In this document: in pieces, positions 10,152 through 20,111 of the stretch
Layout: every line of letters begins with the position of its first letter
Position numbering within the stretch: position 1 is the stretch's first letter
NCBI GenBank assembly: GCA_951812775.1
Contig: OX638326.1
Coordinates: 2,987,391 to 3,051,390, forward strand
Direction: 5' to 3'
From: an uncultured Alphaproteobacteria bacterium
Lineage (GTDB): Bacteria; Pseudomonadota; Alphaproteobacteria; MPNO01; UBA2964
Length of the DNA stretch: 64,000 nucleotides
Made by a program: the position numbers and the translations under genes
Notes under the pieces: model-generated
What the model was told of the DNA's origin: nothing
Database searches by the model: none
Seen by the model: the letters and a program-made list of their open reading frames with translations, nothing else

Positions 10152-10224
10152 CGGTTTGGATTTCGGTTCCTAGTTTGATGCCAAGTGGGTATTTCCCAAT
10201 GATTGAAGTCTGAAAGGAAACAAA

Positions 10225-10545
10225 ATGACTACCAAACCGATCTCGGATGGTTCATTCGATTCTGATGTTCTGAAGGCCGATGGACCGGTTCTTGTCGACT
10301 TTTGGGCCGAATGGTGTGGCCCCTGTAAGCAGATCGGCCCGTCATTGGAAGAGATTGCAGCGGAAATGGATGGAAAGCTGACCATCGCAAAAATCAATAT
10401 CGACGATAATCCCGAAACGCCAACCAAGCTTGGTGTTCGCGGTATTCCGACATTAATGATTTTCAAGGATGGTGAGGTCGCAGCGACCAAGGTTGGCGCT
10501 CTGCCTAAAAGCAAACTGGTCGAGTGGATCAACGAATCGATCTAA
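10225..10545 (+). CDS. trxA: Thioredoxin 1
   Basis: This is the classical 106-aa thioredoxin, a cytoplasmic disulfide reductant. The active site is WCGPC (Cys31, Cys34), with the conserved [11 protein letters not shown] cis-proline loop and a C-terminal amphipathic helix. GAAAGGAAAC lies just upstream of the ATG. A 73-base gap separates it from addA and a terminator follows, so it may also have its own transcript. trxA after addA is a usual alphaproteobacterial arrangement. Confidence 0.97.
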   Translation: MTTKPISDGSFDSDVLKADGPVLVDFWAEWCGPCKQIGPSLEEIAAEMDGKLTIAKINIDDNPETPTKLGVRGIPTLMIFKDGEVAATKVGALPKSKLVEWINESI

Positions 10546-10569
10546 TCCCCGATCGACTTGTTAAGTTCT

Positions 10570-11961
10570 TTAGGAAGCCCCGTCCTTTAGCGGGGCTTCT
10601 TCGTAGGCGAGTACTGAGCCGGCGAGATAAAGCGATCCGCAGATAAGGATACGGCCCGGTCGTTTAGCCTGATCCGCAATTCGGTGAAGCGCTTCTTCAA
10701 AACCCGTGGATTCTTCGGCGTTGATGCCGTGCTGCCAGGCAGCGTTCGCTGTCTCTGTTGCCGTGAGGCTGGCCTCCTCGCCGGGAATGGGAACGGCCTG
10801 TAACGTATCGATATGAGGTGCGAGGGGCGCAAGAAACTCTTGCGGGTCGCGGCTATTCAGAAACCCAAAGATCAAATGCAGGGGCTTGTCCGACCAGCTT
10901 CTGGCGACGGCGGCAATAGCCTCTGAGGCTGCCAGGTTGTGACCGCCATCAAGCCACAGCGACCAGTCGGCGGGTAGCAGGTTTGCCAGTGCACCGTCGA
11001 GACGCTGAAGCCTGCCAGGCCATTGCGCGTTTTGTATTCCGTTGCGGATAGCATCGTCTGAAACGGTCAGTGAGGTCAGTTGCCTGGCGGCGACGACCGC
11101 TGTCGCTGCATTGGTGATCTGGTGATCACCGGTTAAAGACGGTGGGGGCATTGCGAGGTCTGAACCGTCGATGCTAACCGAAAAACCCTCACCTTTTACG
11201 GAAAAACCCCAGTAATTTCCATAGTTTAGAGTCATTGCATCGATTTCCTTTGCGCGACTCTGGATCACCTCATCCGCTTCAGATTCTTGCGGGGCGATCA
11301 CGGCGGGAACATCCGGCTTGAGTATTCCGGCTTTCTCAAAGGTGATCTCAGCAAGTGTGTCGCCGAGCCAGCTCATGTGATCCATCGAAACAGGTGTAAT
11401 GATGGTAAGGGCAGGTTTCTTAAAAACATTAGTGGAATCGAAGCGTCCTCCCAGACCGGTTTCAATCAGCGTGACTTCGGCAGGCTGGCGCGAGAAGGCG
11501 AGAAACGCGGCGACGGTGGTGATTTCAAACAGGGTGATCGGTTGTCCGGCATTTGCCGTCTCGCATTCCTCGAGGACGTCGATCAGGGTTGCTTCATCGA
11601 TTGGACTTCCCGCAAGTGAAATACGTTCGGCGAACCGAATAAGATGTGGCGAGGTGTAGCAATTTACCTTCAGCCCTGCCGCCTCAAATATGGCTCTTAG
11701 AAAGGCGAGGGTGGAGCCCTTTCCGTTCGTACCGGCGATGTGGATGACATTGGCAAGAGTCCGCTCAGGGTTACCAACTGTCGCCAATAACTTTTCTGTC
11801 CGACCGAGGGACAGATCTATTGCTTTGGGGTGGAGCGCACTTAGCCGATCGAGGACAAGATCACTCTGCAGCGGGGCGCTCTTCAGTTGAAGATTTGTCG
11901 TTGCTGGCGTCCGGCGTATCAGCCTGTTTTTTACTGGACGCGGATTTGATCGGCACAACAT
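10570..11961 (-). CDS. folC: Bifunctional folylpolyglutamate synthase / dihydrofolate synthase
   Basis: FolC joins dihydropteroate to glutamate and adds further glutamates to folates. Motifs seen: the P-loop VIHIAGTNGKGST, SPHLIRFAERI, ETGLGGRFDSTN, SMDHMSWLGDT and the ligase C-domain segment WLDGGHNLAA. The start is unclear. Homology seems to begin around [14 protein letters not shown] (near 11866), just at the accD stop, but no ATG, GTG or TTG lies there; the nearest in-frame candidates are CTG at 11886 and ATG at 11961, the latter inside accD. I use the ATG and treat the first 25-30 residues as doubtful. It is the last gene of the aroA-to-folC block. Confidence 0.88.
   Translation of the reverse strand: MLCRSNPRPVKNRLIRRTPATTNLQLKSAPLQSDLVLDRLSALHPKAIDLSLGRTEKLLATVGNPERTLANVIHIAGTNGKGSTLAFLRAIFEAAGLKVNCYTSPHLIRFAERISLAGSPIDEATLIDVLEECETANAGQPITLFEITTVAAFLAFSRQPAEVTLIETGLGGRFDSTNVFKKPALTIITPVSMDHMSWLGDTLAEITFEKAGILKPDVPAVIAPQESEADEVIQSRAKEIDAMTLNYGNYWGFSVKGEGFSVSIDGSDLAMPPPSLTGDHQITNAATAVVAARQLTSLTVSDDAIRNGIQNAQWPGRLQRLDGALANLLPADWSLWLDGGHNLAASEAIAAVARSWSDKPLHLIFGFLNSRDPQEFLAPLAPHIDTLQAVPIPGEEASLTATETANAAWQHGINAEESTGFEEALHRIADQAKRPGRILICGSLYLAGSVLAYEEAPLKDGAS
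10574..10601. terminator. Rho-independent terminator between convergent trxA and folC
   Basis: A perfect 9-bp stem GAAGCCCCG / CGGGGCTTC (10574-10582 and 10591-10599) encloses an 8-base loop and is followed by TT on the + strand. It lies 28 bases after trxA and overlaps the last codons of folC on the other strand, so it may serve both directions. The U-tract is short. Confidence 0.75.
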
Positions 11962-12820
11962 CTGCCGCCGCGCGACTATCCAACAGCAGGTTCGAAATCC
12001 GGATGAGCTCGTCCCGAAGCTGACGGCGATGTACAACGCGATCGATCATACCGTGTTCGAGCAGATATTCAGCCCTCTGGAAGCCTTCGGGTAATTTCTC
12101 GCGAATGGTTTCTTCAATGACCCGTGCCCCGGTAAACCCGATTACCGCGCCAGGTTCTGCAATAGCGATATCGCCGAGCATGGCAAAAGACGCTGTGACG
12201 CCGCCGGTTGTTGGGTCTGTCAGCACCGTTATATAGGGCAGCTTTGCTTCCTTGACCTCATCAACGGCGATGATTGTCCGTGGCATTTGCATAAGAGATA
12301 AAATCCCTTCCTGCATACGGGCGCCACCGGAGGAGGTAAAGCAGATCAGAGGAGCTTCCTGAAGGACTGCCAACCGGGCGGCAGTCAGTAAAGACTTACC
12401 GAGGGCAAGACCCATTGAGCCACCCATAAAGGCAAAATTCATAATCGCGACGACGACGTTTCTGCCGCCCATTTCGCCATGCGCGACGATCATCGCGTCT
12501 TCTTCGCCGGTTTTGCTTCGGGAGTCCTTAAGCCGATCCGTGTAGCGCTTGAGGTCCTTAAATTTAAGGGGATCACCCGTCAGTTTGGGAAGTTCAACCC
12601 TTTGATACTCGCCGTCATCAAACAACAATGCCAACCGTTCTTCGGTTGATAGGCGCATATGATGCCCGCAATGGCTGCATACCCGCAAAAAGGCTTCCAG
12701 CTCGCGATGGAAAATCATCTGCTCGCAGCTGGGGCATTGATGCCAAAGATTGTCGGGGACATCGTTTTTTTCAACGAGGGCCCGGATTTTCGGACGAACG
12801 TAATTCGTAAGCCAATTCAT
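11861..12820 (-). CDS. accD: Acetyl-CoA carboxylase carboxyltransferase subunit beta
   Basis: AccD forms the carboxyltransferase half-reaction with AccA and makes malonyl-CoA for fatty acid synthesis. The 319-aa protein has the N-terminal four-Cys zinc ribbon (Cys29, 32, 48, 51) and the crotonase-like core with [17 protein letters not shown] and [13 protein letters not shown]. After residue 290 there is a polar low-complexity tail ([17 protein letters not shown]), common in this class. The ATG overlaps the trpA stop as ATGA. Confidence 0.95.
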   Translation of the reverse strand: MNWLTNYVRPKIRALVEKNDVPDNLWHQCPSCEQMIFHRELEAFLRVCSHCGHHMRLSTEERLALLFDDGEYQRVELPKLTGDPLKFKDLKRYTDRLKDSRSKTGEEDAMIVAHGEMGGRNVVVAIMNFAFMGGSMGLALGKSLLTAARLAVLQEAPLICFTSSGGARMQEGILSLMQMPRTIIAVDEVKEAKLPYITVLTDPTTGGVTASFAMLGDIAIAEPGAVIGFTGARVIEETIREKLPEGFQRAEYLLEHGMIDRVVHRRQLRDELIRISNLLLDSRAAADVVPIKSASSKKQADTPDASNDKSSTEERPAAE

Positions 12821-13659
12821 GACCGCGCGGTCCTCACACCTTGTGCAAGTTCACTAACAAAACCTAGCACGGAGTCTAGCAAATCAGGAGAGTCCTGTGA
12901 ATCACCAAGTTTTTCGGCATTATCCGCGATAACCTGCACAATTGCCGAGCCGACAACGGCGGCATCCGCGACCCGAGCGATTTCTGCCGCCTGTTCCGGC
13001 GTCTTGATGCCAAAGCCAACCGCGATCGGTAAATCACTGAACTTCCGAATTCTGGCGACGGCATCGGCAACGCTGGTGGTTGCTGCAGATTTGGTCCCGG
13101 TGATCCCTGCGATGGAGACATAATAGATAAAGCCGCTGGCGCCGCCCATCAGGGCTGGCAGGCGCTTTTCGTCACTGGTCGGGGTGGTTAGGCGGACAAA
13201 ATCAATCCCTGCCTTGTTGGCCGGATCACGAAGTTCCGCATCTTCTTCCGGTGGCACGTCAACGATGATAAGCCCGTCAACACCCGCATTTGCAGCGTCT
13301 TCCGTAAAGCGATCAACGCCATAAATATAGATCGGGTTGTAATACCCCATCAGCACGATAGGCGTGTCGTCATCGTTCTCGCGGAATGACCGGACCATTT
13401 CCAAAGTCACGTTCATATTCTGGCCCGCTTCGAGGGCGCGCAGCGATGATGCCTGGATTGCCGGACCATCGGCCATTGGATCGGTAAAGGGCATGCCGAG
13501 CTCAATGATGTCGGCGCCGGCATCCGGCAAGTCTTTGATGATCGCGCTGGATATGTCGCGGTTGGGGTCACCGGCAGTAATAAATGTAACCAGACCGGCA
13601 CGGCCTTCTGCCGCCAGATTCTCAAATCTTGCCTTGAGTCGACCCTCCCTGCGGCTCAT
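12817..13659 (-). CDS. trpA: Tryptophan synthase alpha chain
   Basis: TrpA cleaves indole-3-glycerol phosphate to indole, which passes through a tunnel to TrpB. The 280-aa TIM barrel shows VTFITAGDP, the catalytic region [36 protein letters not shown] and [10 protein letters not shown]. It starts in an ATGA overlap with trpB and ends in one with accD, so the three are tightly coupled. No trp leader or attenuator is visible upstream of the trp genes. Confidence 0.96.
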   Translation of the reverse strand: MSRREGRLKARFENLAAEGRAGLVTFITAGDPNRDISSAIIKDLPDAGADIIELGMPFTDPMADGPAIQASSLRALEAGQNMNVTLEMVRSFRENDDDTPIVLMGYYNPIYIYGVDRFTEDAANAGVDGLIIVDVPPEEDAELRDPANKAGIDFVRLTTPTSDEKRLPALMGGASGFIYYVSIAGITGTKSAATTSVADAVARIRKFSDLPIAVGFGIKTPEQAAEIARVADAAVVGSAIVQVIADNAEKLGDSQDSPDLLDSVLGFVSELAQGVRTARS

Positions 13660-14882
13660 AGCGATACTCCGAGCGCTTCAGCGACGGTAAAGACATCTTT
13701 GTCGCCGCGACCGCACATATTCATCACCAGCAAATGATCGTTAGGCAGCGTCGGTGCAATTTTGCTGACATGGGCAAGCGCATGTGAGGGTTCAAGCGCG
13801 GGGATGATGCCTTCCAGACGCGTACATAGCTGAAAGGCTTCAAGAGCCTCATCATCCGTTATCGGTACATAATTCACCCGACCGGAATCGTGGAGCCAGG
13901 AATGTTCCGAACCAATGCCCGGATAATCCAGCCCGGCAGATATGGAATGCGCTTCCGTAATCTGGCCGTCCTCGTCCTGCAGCAGATATGTCCGATTGCC
14001 ATGCAGGACACCCGGTCCACCCGCGCTGAGAGATGCGGCATGTTCGCCAGTGTCGATGCCTTTGCCTGCAGCTTCGATGGCGTAAATGGTGACATCTTCA
14101 TCATCCAGGAAATCATAAAACAGACCAATGGCGTTCGATCCGCCACCGATACAGGCGACGAGCGAATCTGGCAGCCGTCCCTCGGCATCCATCATCTGCT
14201 GCCGAACTTCCTCACCAATGATTTTCTGGAAGTTGCGGACCATAGCGGGGTAGGGATGAGGTCCAGCGACTGTACCTATGATGTAATAGGTGTCATCAAC
14301 ATTTGAGACCCAGTCGCGCAAGGCCTCGTTCATCGCATCTTTAAGCGTTCCGGAACCAGACGTGACAGGAACAACTTCTGCCCCCAGCAGCTTCATACGA
14401 AAGACGTTGGGCGCCTGACGGGCGATATCCGTTTCCCCCATATAGACCACGCATTGCATGCCGAACAACGCGCAGACGGTAGCGGTTGCGACACCATGTT
14501 GACCTGCGCCGGTCTCGGCAATGATTCGTTCCTTGCCCATACGGCGCGCCAAAAGGATTTGGCCCATCGTATTGTTGATCTTGTGAGCACCCGTGTGGTT
14601 CAGCTCATCCCGTTTAAAATATATTTTGGCCCCCCTCAAATGTTCGCTTAACCGCTTCGCGTGATAGAGCGGGCTGGGGCGTCCGATATAGTGTTTCAGA
14701 TATTCATCAAGTTCCGCCTGAAAAGCGGGATCCGCTCGGGCCTCGTCGTAGGCTTTTTCGACCGACAGGATGAGCGGCATAAGCGTTTCAGCCACATAGC
14801 GGCCACCATAAATGCCGAAATGGCCATCTTTGTCGGGTAGCGCCTTGAAGCTATTGGGCTTTTTGTCAGAACTTGTCGTCAT
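13656..14882 (-). CDS. trpB: Tryptophan synthase beta chain
   Basis: TrpB joins indole and serine using PLP. The 408-aa protein has the PLP lysine in HTGAHKINN (Lys101), [19 protein letters not shown], the phosphate-binding GGGSNAIG and the C-terminal NMCGRGDKD. Length and motifs fit the TrpB1 type that pairs with TrpA. It lies between trpF and trpA. Confidence 0.97.
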   Translation of the reverse strand: MTTSSDKKPNSFKALPDKDGHFGIYGGRYVAETLMPLILSVEKAYDEARADPAFQAELDEYLKHYIGRPSPLYHAKRLSEHLRGAKIYFKRDELNHTGAHKINNTMGQILLARRMGKERIIAETGAGQHGVATATVCALFGMQCVVYMGETDIARQAPNVFRMKLLGAEVVPVTSGSGTLKDAMNEALRDWVSNVDDTYYIIGTVAGPHPYPAMVRNFQKIIGEEVRQQMMDAEGRLPDSLVACIGGGSNAIGLFYDFLDDEDVTIYAIEAAGKGIDTGEHAASLSAGGPGVLHGNRTYLLQDEDGQITEAHSISAGLDYPGIGSEHSWLHDSGRVNYVPITDDEALEAFQLCTRLEGIIPALEPSHALAHVSKIAPTLPNDHLLVMNMCGRGDKDVFTVAEALGVSL

Positions 14883-14946
14883 AATTGGGCCGGAGTCTAG
14901 CAGAGTAGTTGGTCGTGCGACATCGTTACCGGGTTATGCCTTGCCA

Positions 14947-15597
14947 TTACGGCAAGGCAAGAACGGTTTCAAGAAACGCTGCAATCAATTTTGTATCTTT
15001 CGTCCCCGGCGCTGACTCGACGCCAGAGGAAACATCCACGGCGCGCGTACCGCTGATACGGGCGGCGTCAGCGATATTGTCGGTGTTTAATCCACCCGAT
15101 AGCATCCAATTTTCCTGCCAGGGACGATTAGCAAACAAACCCCAGTCAAAGGAAATTGCATTGCCGCCGGGTAAGGCATTCTTCATATCCTTCGGGGCCT
15201 TGGCGTCAAAAAGAATCTGATCGGCGATGTCGCTATATTGATCGATTGCAGAGAAATCTTCGCTGGCTTCAATATGAATCGCTTTCATTACTGGTAGCCC
15301 GGTCGTCGTCTTGAGGGCCGCAACCCGATCCGGCGTTTCTTTGCCATGGAGCTGGAGGATATCCAATGGCACCTGCTTCAAAATATTCGAGAGTTGGTCA
15401 TCATCAATATCGACAAACAGTCCGACCTTTTTGACTGATGCGGGCACCATCTTGGCCAACGCACGCGCGTCAGCGCCGGTTACCGCCCGCGGTGATGGCG
15501 GGTAAAACACCAAACCAACATAGGACGCCCCGCCATCAATCGCCGCTTGCATCGCATCTGGCGTGTTGATGCCGCAGATTTTTGCCTGAACTGTCAT
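14947..15597 (-). CDS. trpF: Phosphoribosylanthranilate isomerase
   Basis: TrpF converts phosphoribosylanthranilate to CdRP, the step before indole-glycerol-phosphate synthase. The 216-aa TIM barrel shows AKICGIN with the catalytic Cys near the N-terminus, LVFYPPSPRAV, DILQLHGKETP, ILFDAKAP and the phosphate-binding LSGGLNTDNI. trpC, trpD and trpE are not in the window, so the pathway is split as is common in Alphaproteobacteria. Confidence 0.94.
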   Translation of the reverse strand: MTVQAKICGINTPDAMQAAIDGGASYVGLVFYPPSPRAVTGADARALAKMVPASVKKVGLFVDIDDDQLSNILKQVPLDILQLHGKETPDRVAALKTTTGLPVMKAIHIEASEDFSAIDQYSDIADQILFDAKAPKDMKNALPGGNAISFDWGLFANRPWQENWMLSGGLNTDNIADAARISGTRAVDVSSGVESAPGTKDTKLIAAFLETVLALP

Positions 15598-15611
15598 AAT
15601 TTTCTCAGTGA

Positions 15612-16328
15612 CTACCTTATTAGGGCGTCGGCAATTTCGTCGGTAATGAGCTTCGCCGCAACCTTGGGGTCTTTTGATTGCGTAATTGGTCGTCCGATAA
15701 CCAGGAAATCGGCCCCCGCCTTAACCGCATCGCCTGGCGTCATAATGCGTTTTTGATCATCCGTTGATGCCCAGGCCGGGCGAATACCCGGAACAACCAA
15801 AAGACAGTCTTCCCCACGCGCGGCCCGCAATGCCGCAACTTCCTGGGGCGAGGCGACCAGGCCATCCGCACCGCTTTCGTGGGCTAGCTTGCCAAGCCGC
15901 AGAACCTGGTCTGCGACGGGCAGTTTTTGTCCCAGCTGAACAAGATCGTCGGCAGTGAGTGATGTCAGGATGGTAACAGCGAGGATTCGGGGTTCTTCTT
16001 CTTCGCCTTTTGCTTCAACCGCTGCCCGGACCATCGCCGCGCCACCCGACGCATGGATGGTCAGCATATAACAATTCAGGCTTCTGGCCGCTTTTATGGC
16101 ACCAGCGACCGTATTGGGAATGTCGTGGAATTTCAGATCGAGAAAAATACGTTGACCAAGCTCTGAAATCTTCGCAACGCCGCCCGGACCATTTGCGGTG
16201 AAGAATTCTTTGCCGAGTTTGAATCCACCAACGGCACCTTTTAATTCTTGGGCTAGCTCAACAGCTTGCTCAAGGTTCGTGGTATCAATAGCGCAAAAAA
16301 TTCGCTCGTCTGGTGTCAAAATTGGCAT
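15612..16328 (-). CDS. pyrF: Orotidine-5'-phosphate decarboxylase
   Basis: PyrF makes UMP from OMP, the last step of de novo pyrimidine synthesis. The 238-aa protein has the catalytic motif DLKFHDIPNTV, preceded by FKLGKEFF, and the phosphate-binding VVPGIRP and DFLVIGRPIT. The trpF start lies 14 bases past its stop, so they are probably cotranscribed. Confidence 0.95.
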   Translation of the reverse strand: MPILTPDERIFCAIDTTNLEQAVELAQELKGAVGGFKLGKEFFTANGPGGVAKISELGQRIFLDLKFHDIPNTVAGAIKAARSLNCYMLTIHASGGAAMVRAAVEAKGEEEEPRILAVTILTSLTADDLVQLGQKLPVADQVLRLGKLAHESGADGLVASPQEVAALRAARGEDCLLVVPGIRPAWASTDDQKRIMTPGDAVKAGADFLVIGRPITQSKDPKVAAKLITDEIADALIR

Positions 16329-16407
16329 GGCTTACATCTGATTTAGGGCAAAGGGTTTCAGAACCTTATATACGCATCCGCCTGCCCTGCGGCAACGGGG
16401 CGTCTGG

Positions 16408-16758
16408 TTAGTCTTGGTTTAATAGCAATCGTCGGCCAGTGTCTGTCGCACCAGCCCGAGGAATCTGGGTCTTTGCTGGCTCGTCGTCAGCAGCTTTTTC
16501 AAGAGCATCGGCCCGTTTACGCTGGCTTCGAGCCTGCCATTTTAGTCTTTGCCGCGCAAGAGACGATAGACCCGCCCCAATTATGAGCCCGACCGCCATC
16601 GCGCCCAGGATAACAACAAAGAGCGGTGCTTCTGGTGTGAAAGGAAGTGGCGATAAATCAACTTTGGTCGGCGTTCGGTTCGCGACAGCAAAAATTGCGA
16701 CGATGCCGATAATAATGGCAAGAAACAGACGAACAACTATGCGAAGGGTTGAACGCAT
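16408..16758 (-). CDS. LapA-domain (DUF1049) inner-membrane protein
   Basis: A 116-aa protein with two hydrophobic segments (about residues 8-27 and 42-62), a short loop with the family's NRTPTKVDLSPLPF pattern between them, and a basic, charged cytoplasmic tail. This is the layout of LapA/DUF1049 proteins; the enterobacterial member works with LapB in control of LPS assembly. No lapB is seen here, so the function in this organism is not shown. It is commonly found between ihfB and pyrF in this class. Confidence 0.82.
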   Translation of the reverse strand: MRSTLRIVVRLFLAIIIGIVAIFAVANRTPTKVDLSPLPFTPEAPLFVVILGAMAVGLIIGAGLSSLARQRLKWQARSQRKRADALEKAADDEPAKTQIPRAGATDTGRRLLLNQD

Positions 16759-16814
16759 TAAAAGTTCCGCAAATCAGGTTTCAAGCCGCCAGACATAAGG
16801 TCGGCGAGCAAATA

Positions 16815-17102
16815 TCATACTTGCGGCGTGTTGAGACGGATCCGTAAATCTTTTCCCACTTTAAAAAATGGTACCGATTTGCGTGCGACAAATACGGTTT
16901 CGCCTGTACGTGGGTTTCGCCCTGAGCGTGAATCACGGTTCTTTACAGAAAAAGCCCCAAAGCCGCGAAGCTCGACGCGATCACCGCGCGACAATGCGGC
17001 GGACACTTCGTCAAACACTGTCGATACAATGCGTTCAACATCGCGCTGATACAAATGCGGATTTTTTTCCGCCAAACGTATAATTAACTCTGACTTGGTC
17101 AT
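16815..17102 (-). CDS. ihfB: Integration host factor subunit beta
   Basis: IHF-beta pairs with IHF-alpha to bend DNA by about 160 degrees at specific sites. The 95-aa protein begins MTKSELI, has the HU/IHF core [12 protein letters not shown], and the beta-arm with the RNPRTGE motif that carries the intercalating proline. Position after rpsA (here with sppA in between) is typical. An unusual C/G palindrome precedes it (17127-17162). Confidence 0.95.
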   Translation of the reverse strand: MTKSELIIRLAEKNPHLYQRDVERIVSTVFDEVSAALSRGDRVELRGFGAFSVKNRDSRSGRNPRTGETVFVARKSVPFFKVGKDLRIRLNTPQV

Positions 17103-17126
17103 TGCAACCCGCCTCCGGTTTGCCAG

Positions 17127-17162
17127 AAACAGCGACCCCCCCCCCGGGGGGGGGGGCTGTTT
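17127..17162 (-). terminator. C10G11 palindrome in an AAACAG/CTGTTT hairpin, terminator-like
   Basis: Ten C (17136-17145) are followed directly by eleven G (17146-17156), and the whole is flanked by AAACAG (17127-17132) and CTGTTT (17157-17162). Folded on the minus strand this would be a very stable hairpin ending in a short T run, lying between sppA and ihfB. A stem with almost no loop is unusual, and such runs are prone to length errors in sequencing, so both the exact length and the terminator role are uncertain. Confidence 0.5.
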
Positions 17163-17172
17163 GATGGAACCA

Positions 17173-18078
17173 TTACTGCAACCAAGGGTGCCAGACAGAT
17201 ACTAGCCCGTCAAGGGTAAGTCTTTCTGAAAGCGACGTTTTTTGTACTAGAGAGGATGCGTAGTCGAGCCAATCTTCGACCTCACGACGGATGCGAATAT
17301 CGCGTATAGGCAGTGATTTTTTGATTTTCTTTTCAGCGGTCAGCCAGCTTTTCGCCTGACGTTCACCGCCTATGGCATCAATCAGCCCGTTCTTGAGCGC
17401 CATGCGACCGGTGTAGACGCGACCATCCGCAAGGTCGCGGACTTTCTCTGGCTTCATATTACGACCGGTGGCCACCATATTGACGAACATCGCGTACATA
17501 TCATCGACAAGAAACTTGGTCGCCGCGCGAACTTTTGGCGTTATTTTTGAAAAGGGCGATGGTTCTGCTTTGAGGGGGGCACTCTTTATGGCTTCAAACT
17601 TGATCCCCAGCTTGCTCAGCAGGTCCGTAACTTCTGCGGTCTGGAATAAGACGCCAATTGACCCGGTGACAGTCCCTTCATGGGCGATGATGTGATCGGC
17701 CGCGACGGCAACCATATAACCCGCCGATGTCGCGAGTTCGTCCATCACCGCGATGACAGGTTTTTCCTTGCGAACCCGGTTGAGTGCTTTGTATAGGGCC
17801 TCACCCCCGACGACTGTTCCGCCAGGCGAATTGATGCGAACAATCAGCGCCTTAACATCATCGTCCTTGCGGATTTCATCAATGGCCGCGAGCCGTTTGA
17901 GATCATTGTGGATGACGTTTTCGATTTTTAACCGGGCGATATAATCACCAGTTTCAGCGCCGGTAAATTTGTAGATGCCGACGGTAACGGCTGCCACTAT
18001 CGCGACAATGGCAGCCGTTCGCCAGAAGGTGACGCGCCGCTTTAATCTGCGGCGGTCGATAAGGTAATCAGCATCCAT
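17173..18078 (-). CDS. sppA: Signal peptide peptidase SppA, short form
   Basis: SppA is a membrane-anchored serine protease that degrades cleaved signal peptides. The 301-aa protein (ATG at 18078; a TTG lies two codons earlier) has an N-terminal membrane helix (about residues 18-38), the conserved INSPGG region, the nucleophile region [12 protein letters not shown] and the general-base lysine segment near [10 protein letters not shown]. It is the single-domain (about 300 aa) type rather than the double-length E. coli type. It lies between rpsA and ihfB, an insertion into the more usual rpsA-ihfB order. Confidence 0.9.
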   Translation of the reverse strand: MDADYLIDRRRLKRRVTFWRTAAIVAIVAAVTVGIYKFTGAETGDYIARLKIENVIHNDLKRLAAIDEIRKDDDVKALIVRINSPGGTVVGGEALYKALNRVRKEKPVIAVMDELATSAGYMVAVAADHIIAHEGTVTGSIGVLFQTAEVTDLLSKLGIKFEAIKSAPLKAEPSPFSKITPKVRAATKFLVDDMYAMFVNMVATGRNMKPEKVRDLADGRVYTGRMALKNGLIDAIGGERQAKSWLTAEKKIKKSLPIRDIRIRREVEDWLDYASSLVQKTSLSERLTLDGLVSVWHPWLQ

Positions 18079-18132
18079 AGCCAATTTCCGGATCGGGTCG
18101 AACCCGACCTATTGTTGAACGAGAAGGGGGTC

Positions 18133-20004
18133 TCAGTCTTTCTTCTCGGTTTCTTCGCTTTCCTCAGAGGCGGCTTCCTCGGCAGGAGCTTCTTCAGCAG
18201 CTTCCGCTTCCGGGGCTGCTTCTTCAGCTGGCTCTTCTGCCGCGGCTTTCGCTACTGGTTCAGCTTCGGCGTCAGACGCATCATCGGTCTCGTCTGCACC
18301 TGCTTTCTTGATCGCCGCACCGAGAATGTCACCCAGGCTGGCACCGGAATCCGAAGATCCGTAATGGGCCATGGCTTCTTTCTCTTCCTTGATTTCATGT
18401 GCTTTAACCGACAGCGACAACTTATGTTCACGCCGATCAATATTAGTGACCTGGGCATCGATACGATCCCCAACCGCGAAGCGATCAGGACGCTGTTCGC
18501 TCCGTTCGCGTGACAGATCAGCCCGCCGGATGAAGCCATGCAGGCCGCTGGAAACGGTGACTTCGAGGCCACCATCCGTAACGCCGCTAACAGTACAGGT
18601 AACGACATCACCTTTTTTGATGTCACCGGCAGCAGATTCAAACGGGTCATCCGTAAGCTGTTTGATGCCGAGCGAGATACGCTCTTTTTCAATATCGATG
18701 TCGAGGACCTTGGCTTTCACCATGTCGCCCTTGTTGTAATCCACAACGGCCTCTTCGCCGGATTTCTCCCATGACAGGTCGGACAAATGGATCATGCCAT
18801 CGATTTTGCCAGGCAGGCCGACAAACAGGCCAAACTCGGTGATATTTTTGATTTCACTCTCAATCTTCGTACCAACGGTGAAGCTCGATTCAAAGTCGGT
18901 CCAGGGGTTTTCCTGGGTCTGTTTGATACCCAGCGAAATCCGACGTTTGCTTTGATCAACGTCGAGAACCATGACTTCGACTTCCTGACTGGTCGAAATG
19001 ATCTTGCCAGGATGTACGTTTTTCTTGGTCCAGCTCATTTCCGAAACATGGACAAGACCTTCAACGCCCGGTTCCAGCTCAACAAAAGCACCATAATCGG
19101 TGATGTTGCTGACCCGGCCCGTGAAGACACCCTCGAGCGGATATTTGGTCTCGATGCTGTCCCAGGGGTCAGCTTCAAGCTGTTTCATACCGAGTGAAAT
19201 ACGCTGTGTTTCGGCATTGAAGCGGATGACCTGGACGTTGACTGTCTGGCCAACTGTCAGAACTTCGCTCGGGTGGTTGATACGGCGCCATGCCATGTCT
19301 GTGACATGCAACAGACCATCAACGCCGCCGAGATCAACAAACGCACCATAATCGGTGAGGTTCTTGACGATGCCCTCAATGACCTGACCTTCGGTCAGAC
19401 CGGCGAGTAGCTCGTTGCGCTGTTCAGCGCGGGATTCTTCCAGAACGGCGCGACGGGAGACAACAATATTGCCGCGCCGACGATCCATCTTGAGAATCTG
19501 GAATGGCTGTGGGGTGCCCATGAGAGGGTTAATGTCGCGGACCGGTCGAACATCGACCTGGCTGCCTGGCAGAAAGGCGATGGCGCCAGAAAGATCGACG
19601 GTAAATCCGCCTTTGACGCGGCCAAAGATCGATCCCGTAACACGTTCCTGATCGTTGAAAGCTTTTTCCAGCAGGGTCCAGGCTTCTTCGCGCCGCGCCT
19701 TTTCGCGCGACAGCATGGCTTCGCCCTGGCTGTCTTCCATTCTTTCCAGAAATACGTCGACGATATCGCCCGATGAAATTTCTGCGGCTGCCCTTGGGGC
19801 GCCAAATTCCCGAAGCGCTACGCGTCCTTCGGATTTCAAACCTACATCGATCAGAACGGAGTCGCCTTCAATTGCGATAACCGTGCCCTTAACGACTGTA
19901 CCTTCGGAGAGCTCGCCCTCACCGAAAGTTTCCTCGAGCATGCCAGCAAAATCTTCATCGGACATTGCGACGTCTGCGTCGGGATTCCCTAACTCAATTG
20001 CCAT
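18133..20004 (-). CDS. rpsA: 30S ribosomal protein S1
   Basis: S1 binds mRNA and helps melt structured leaders on the ribosome. The 623-aa protein (ATG at 20004, with GGAAGGAAA upstream) contains six S1 domains; domains 3 and 4 carry the classic DYGAFV...G(V)DGLLHVTDM / EGLVHVSEM motif. The C-terminal tail of about 50 residues is made almost only of Glu and Ala, ending in EETEKKD. The frame is open to 20082, but the extra N-terminus is unlike the family. It sits between cmk and sppA as usual for the class. Confidence 0.95.
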   Translation of the reverse strand: MAIELGNPDADVAMSDEDFAGMLEETFGEGELSEGTVVKGTVIAIEGDSVLIDVGLKSEGRVALREFGAPRAAAEISSGDIVDVFLERMEDSQGEAMLSREKARREEAWTLLEKAFNDQERVTGSIFGRVKGGFTVDLSGAIAFLPGSQVDVRPVRDINPLMGTPQPFQILKMDRRRGNIVVSRRAVLEESRAEQRNELLAGLTEGQVIEGIVKNLTDYGAFVDLGGVDGLLHVTDMAWRRINHPSEVLTVGQTVNVQVIRFNAETQRISLGMKQLEADPWDSIETKYPLEGVFTGRVSNITDYGAFVELEPGVEGLVHVSEMSWTKKNVHPGKIISTSQEVEVMVLDVDQSKRRISLGIKQTQENPWTDFESSFTVGTKIESEIKNITEFGLFVGLPGKIDGMIHLSDLSWEKSGEEAVVDYNKGDMVKAKVLDIDIEKERISLGIKQLTDDPFESAAGDIKKGDVVTCTVSGVTDGGLEVTVSSGLHGFIRRADLSRERSEQRPDRFAVGDRIDAQVTNIDRREHKLSLSVKAHEIKEEKEAMAHYGSSDSGASLGDILGAAIKKAGADETDDASDAEAEPVAKAAAEEPAEEAAPEAEAAEEAPAEEAASEESEETEKKD

Positions 20005-20111
20005 TCGTGATATAAACCATTTCCTTCCATTAGCCCTGTGATCAGGGCCTTGTTCCAAGGTCGCACACGGGTTGGTCCCCAATGGACCGCTTCCCTACCC
20101 TTGCGCTCTTG

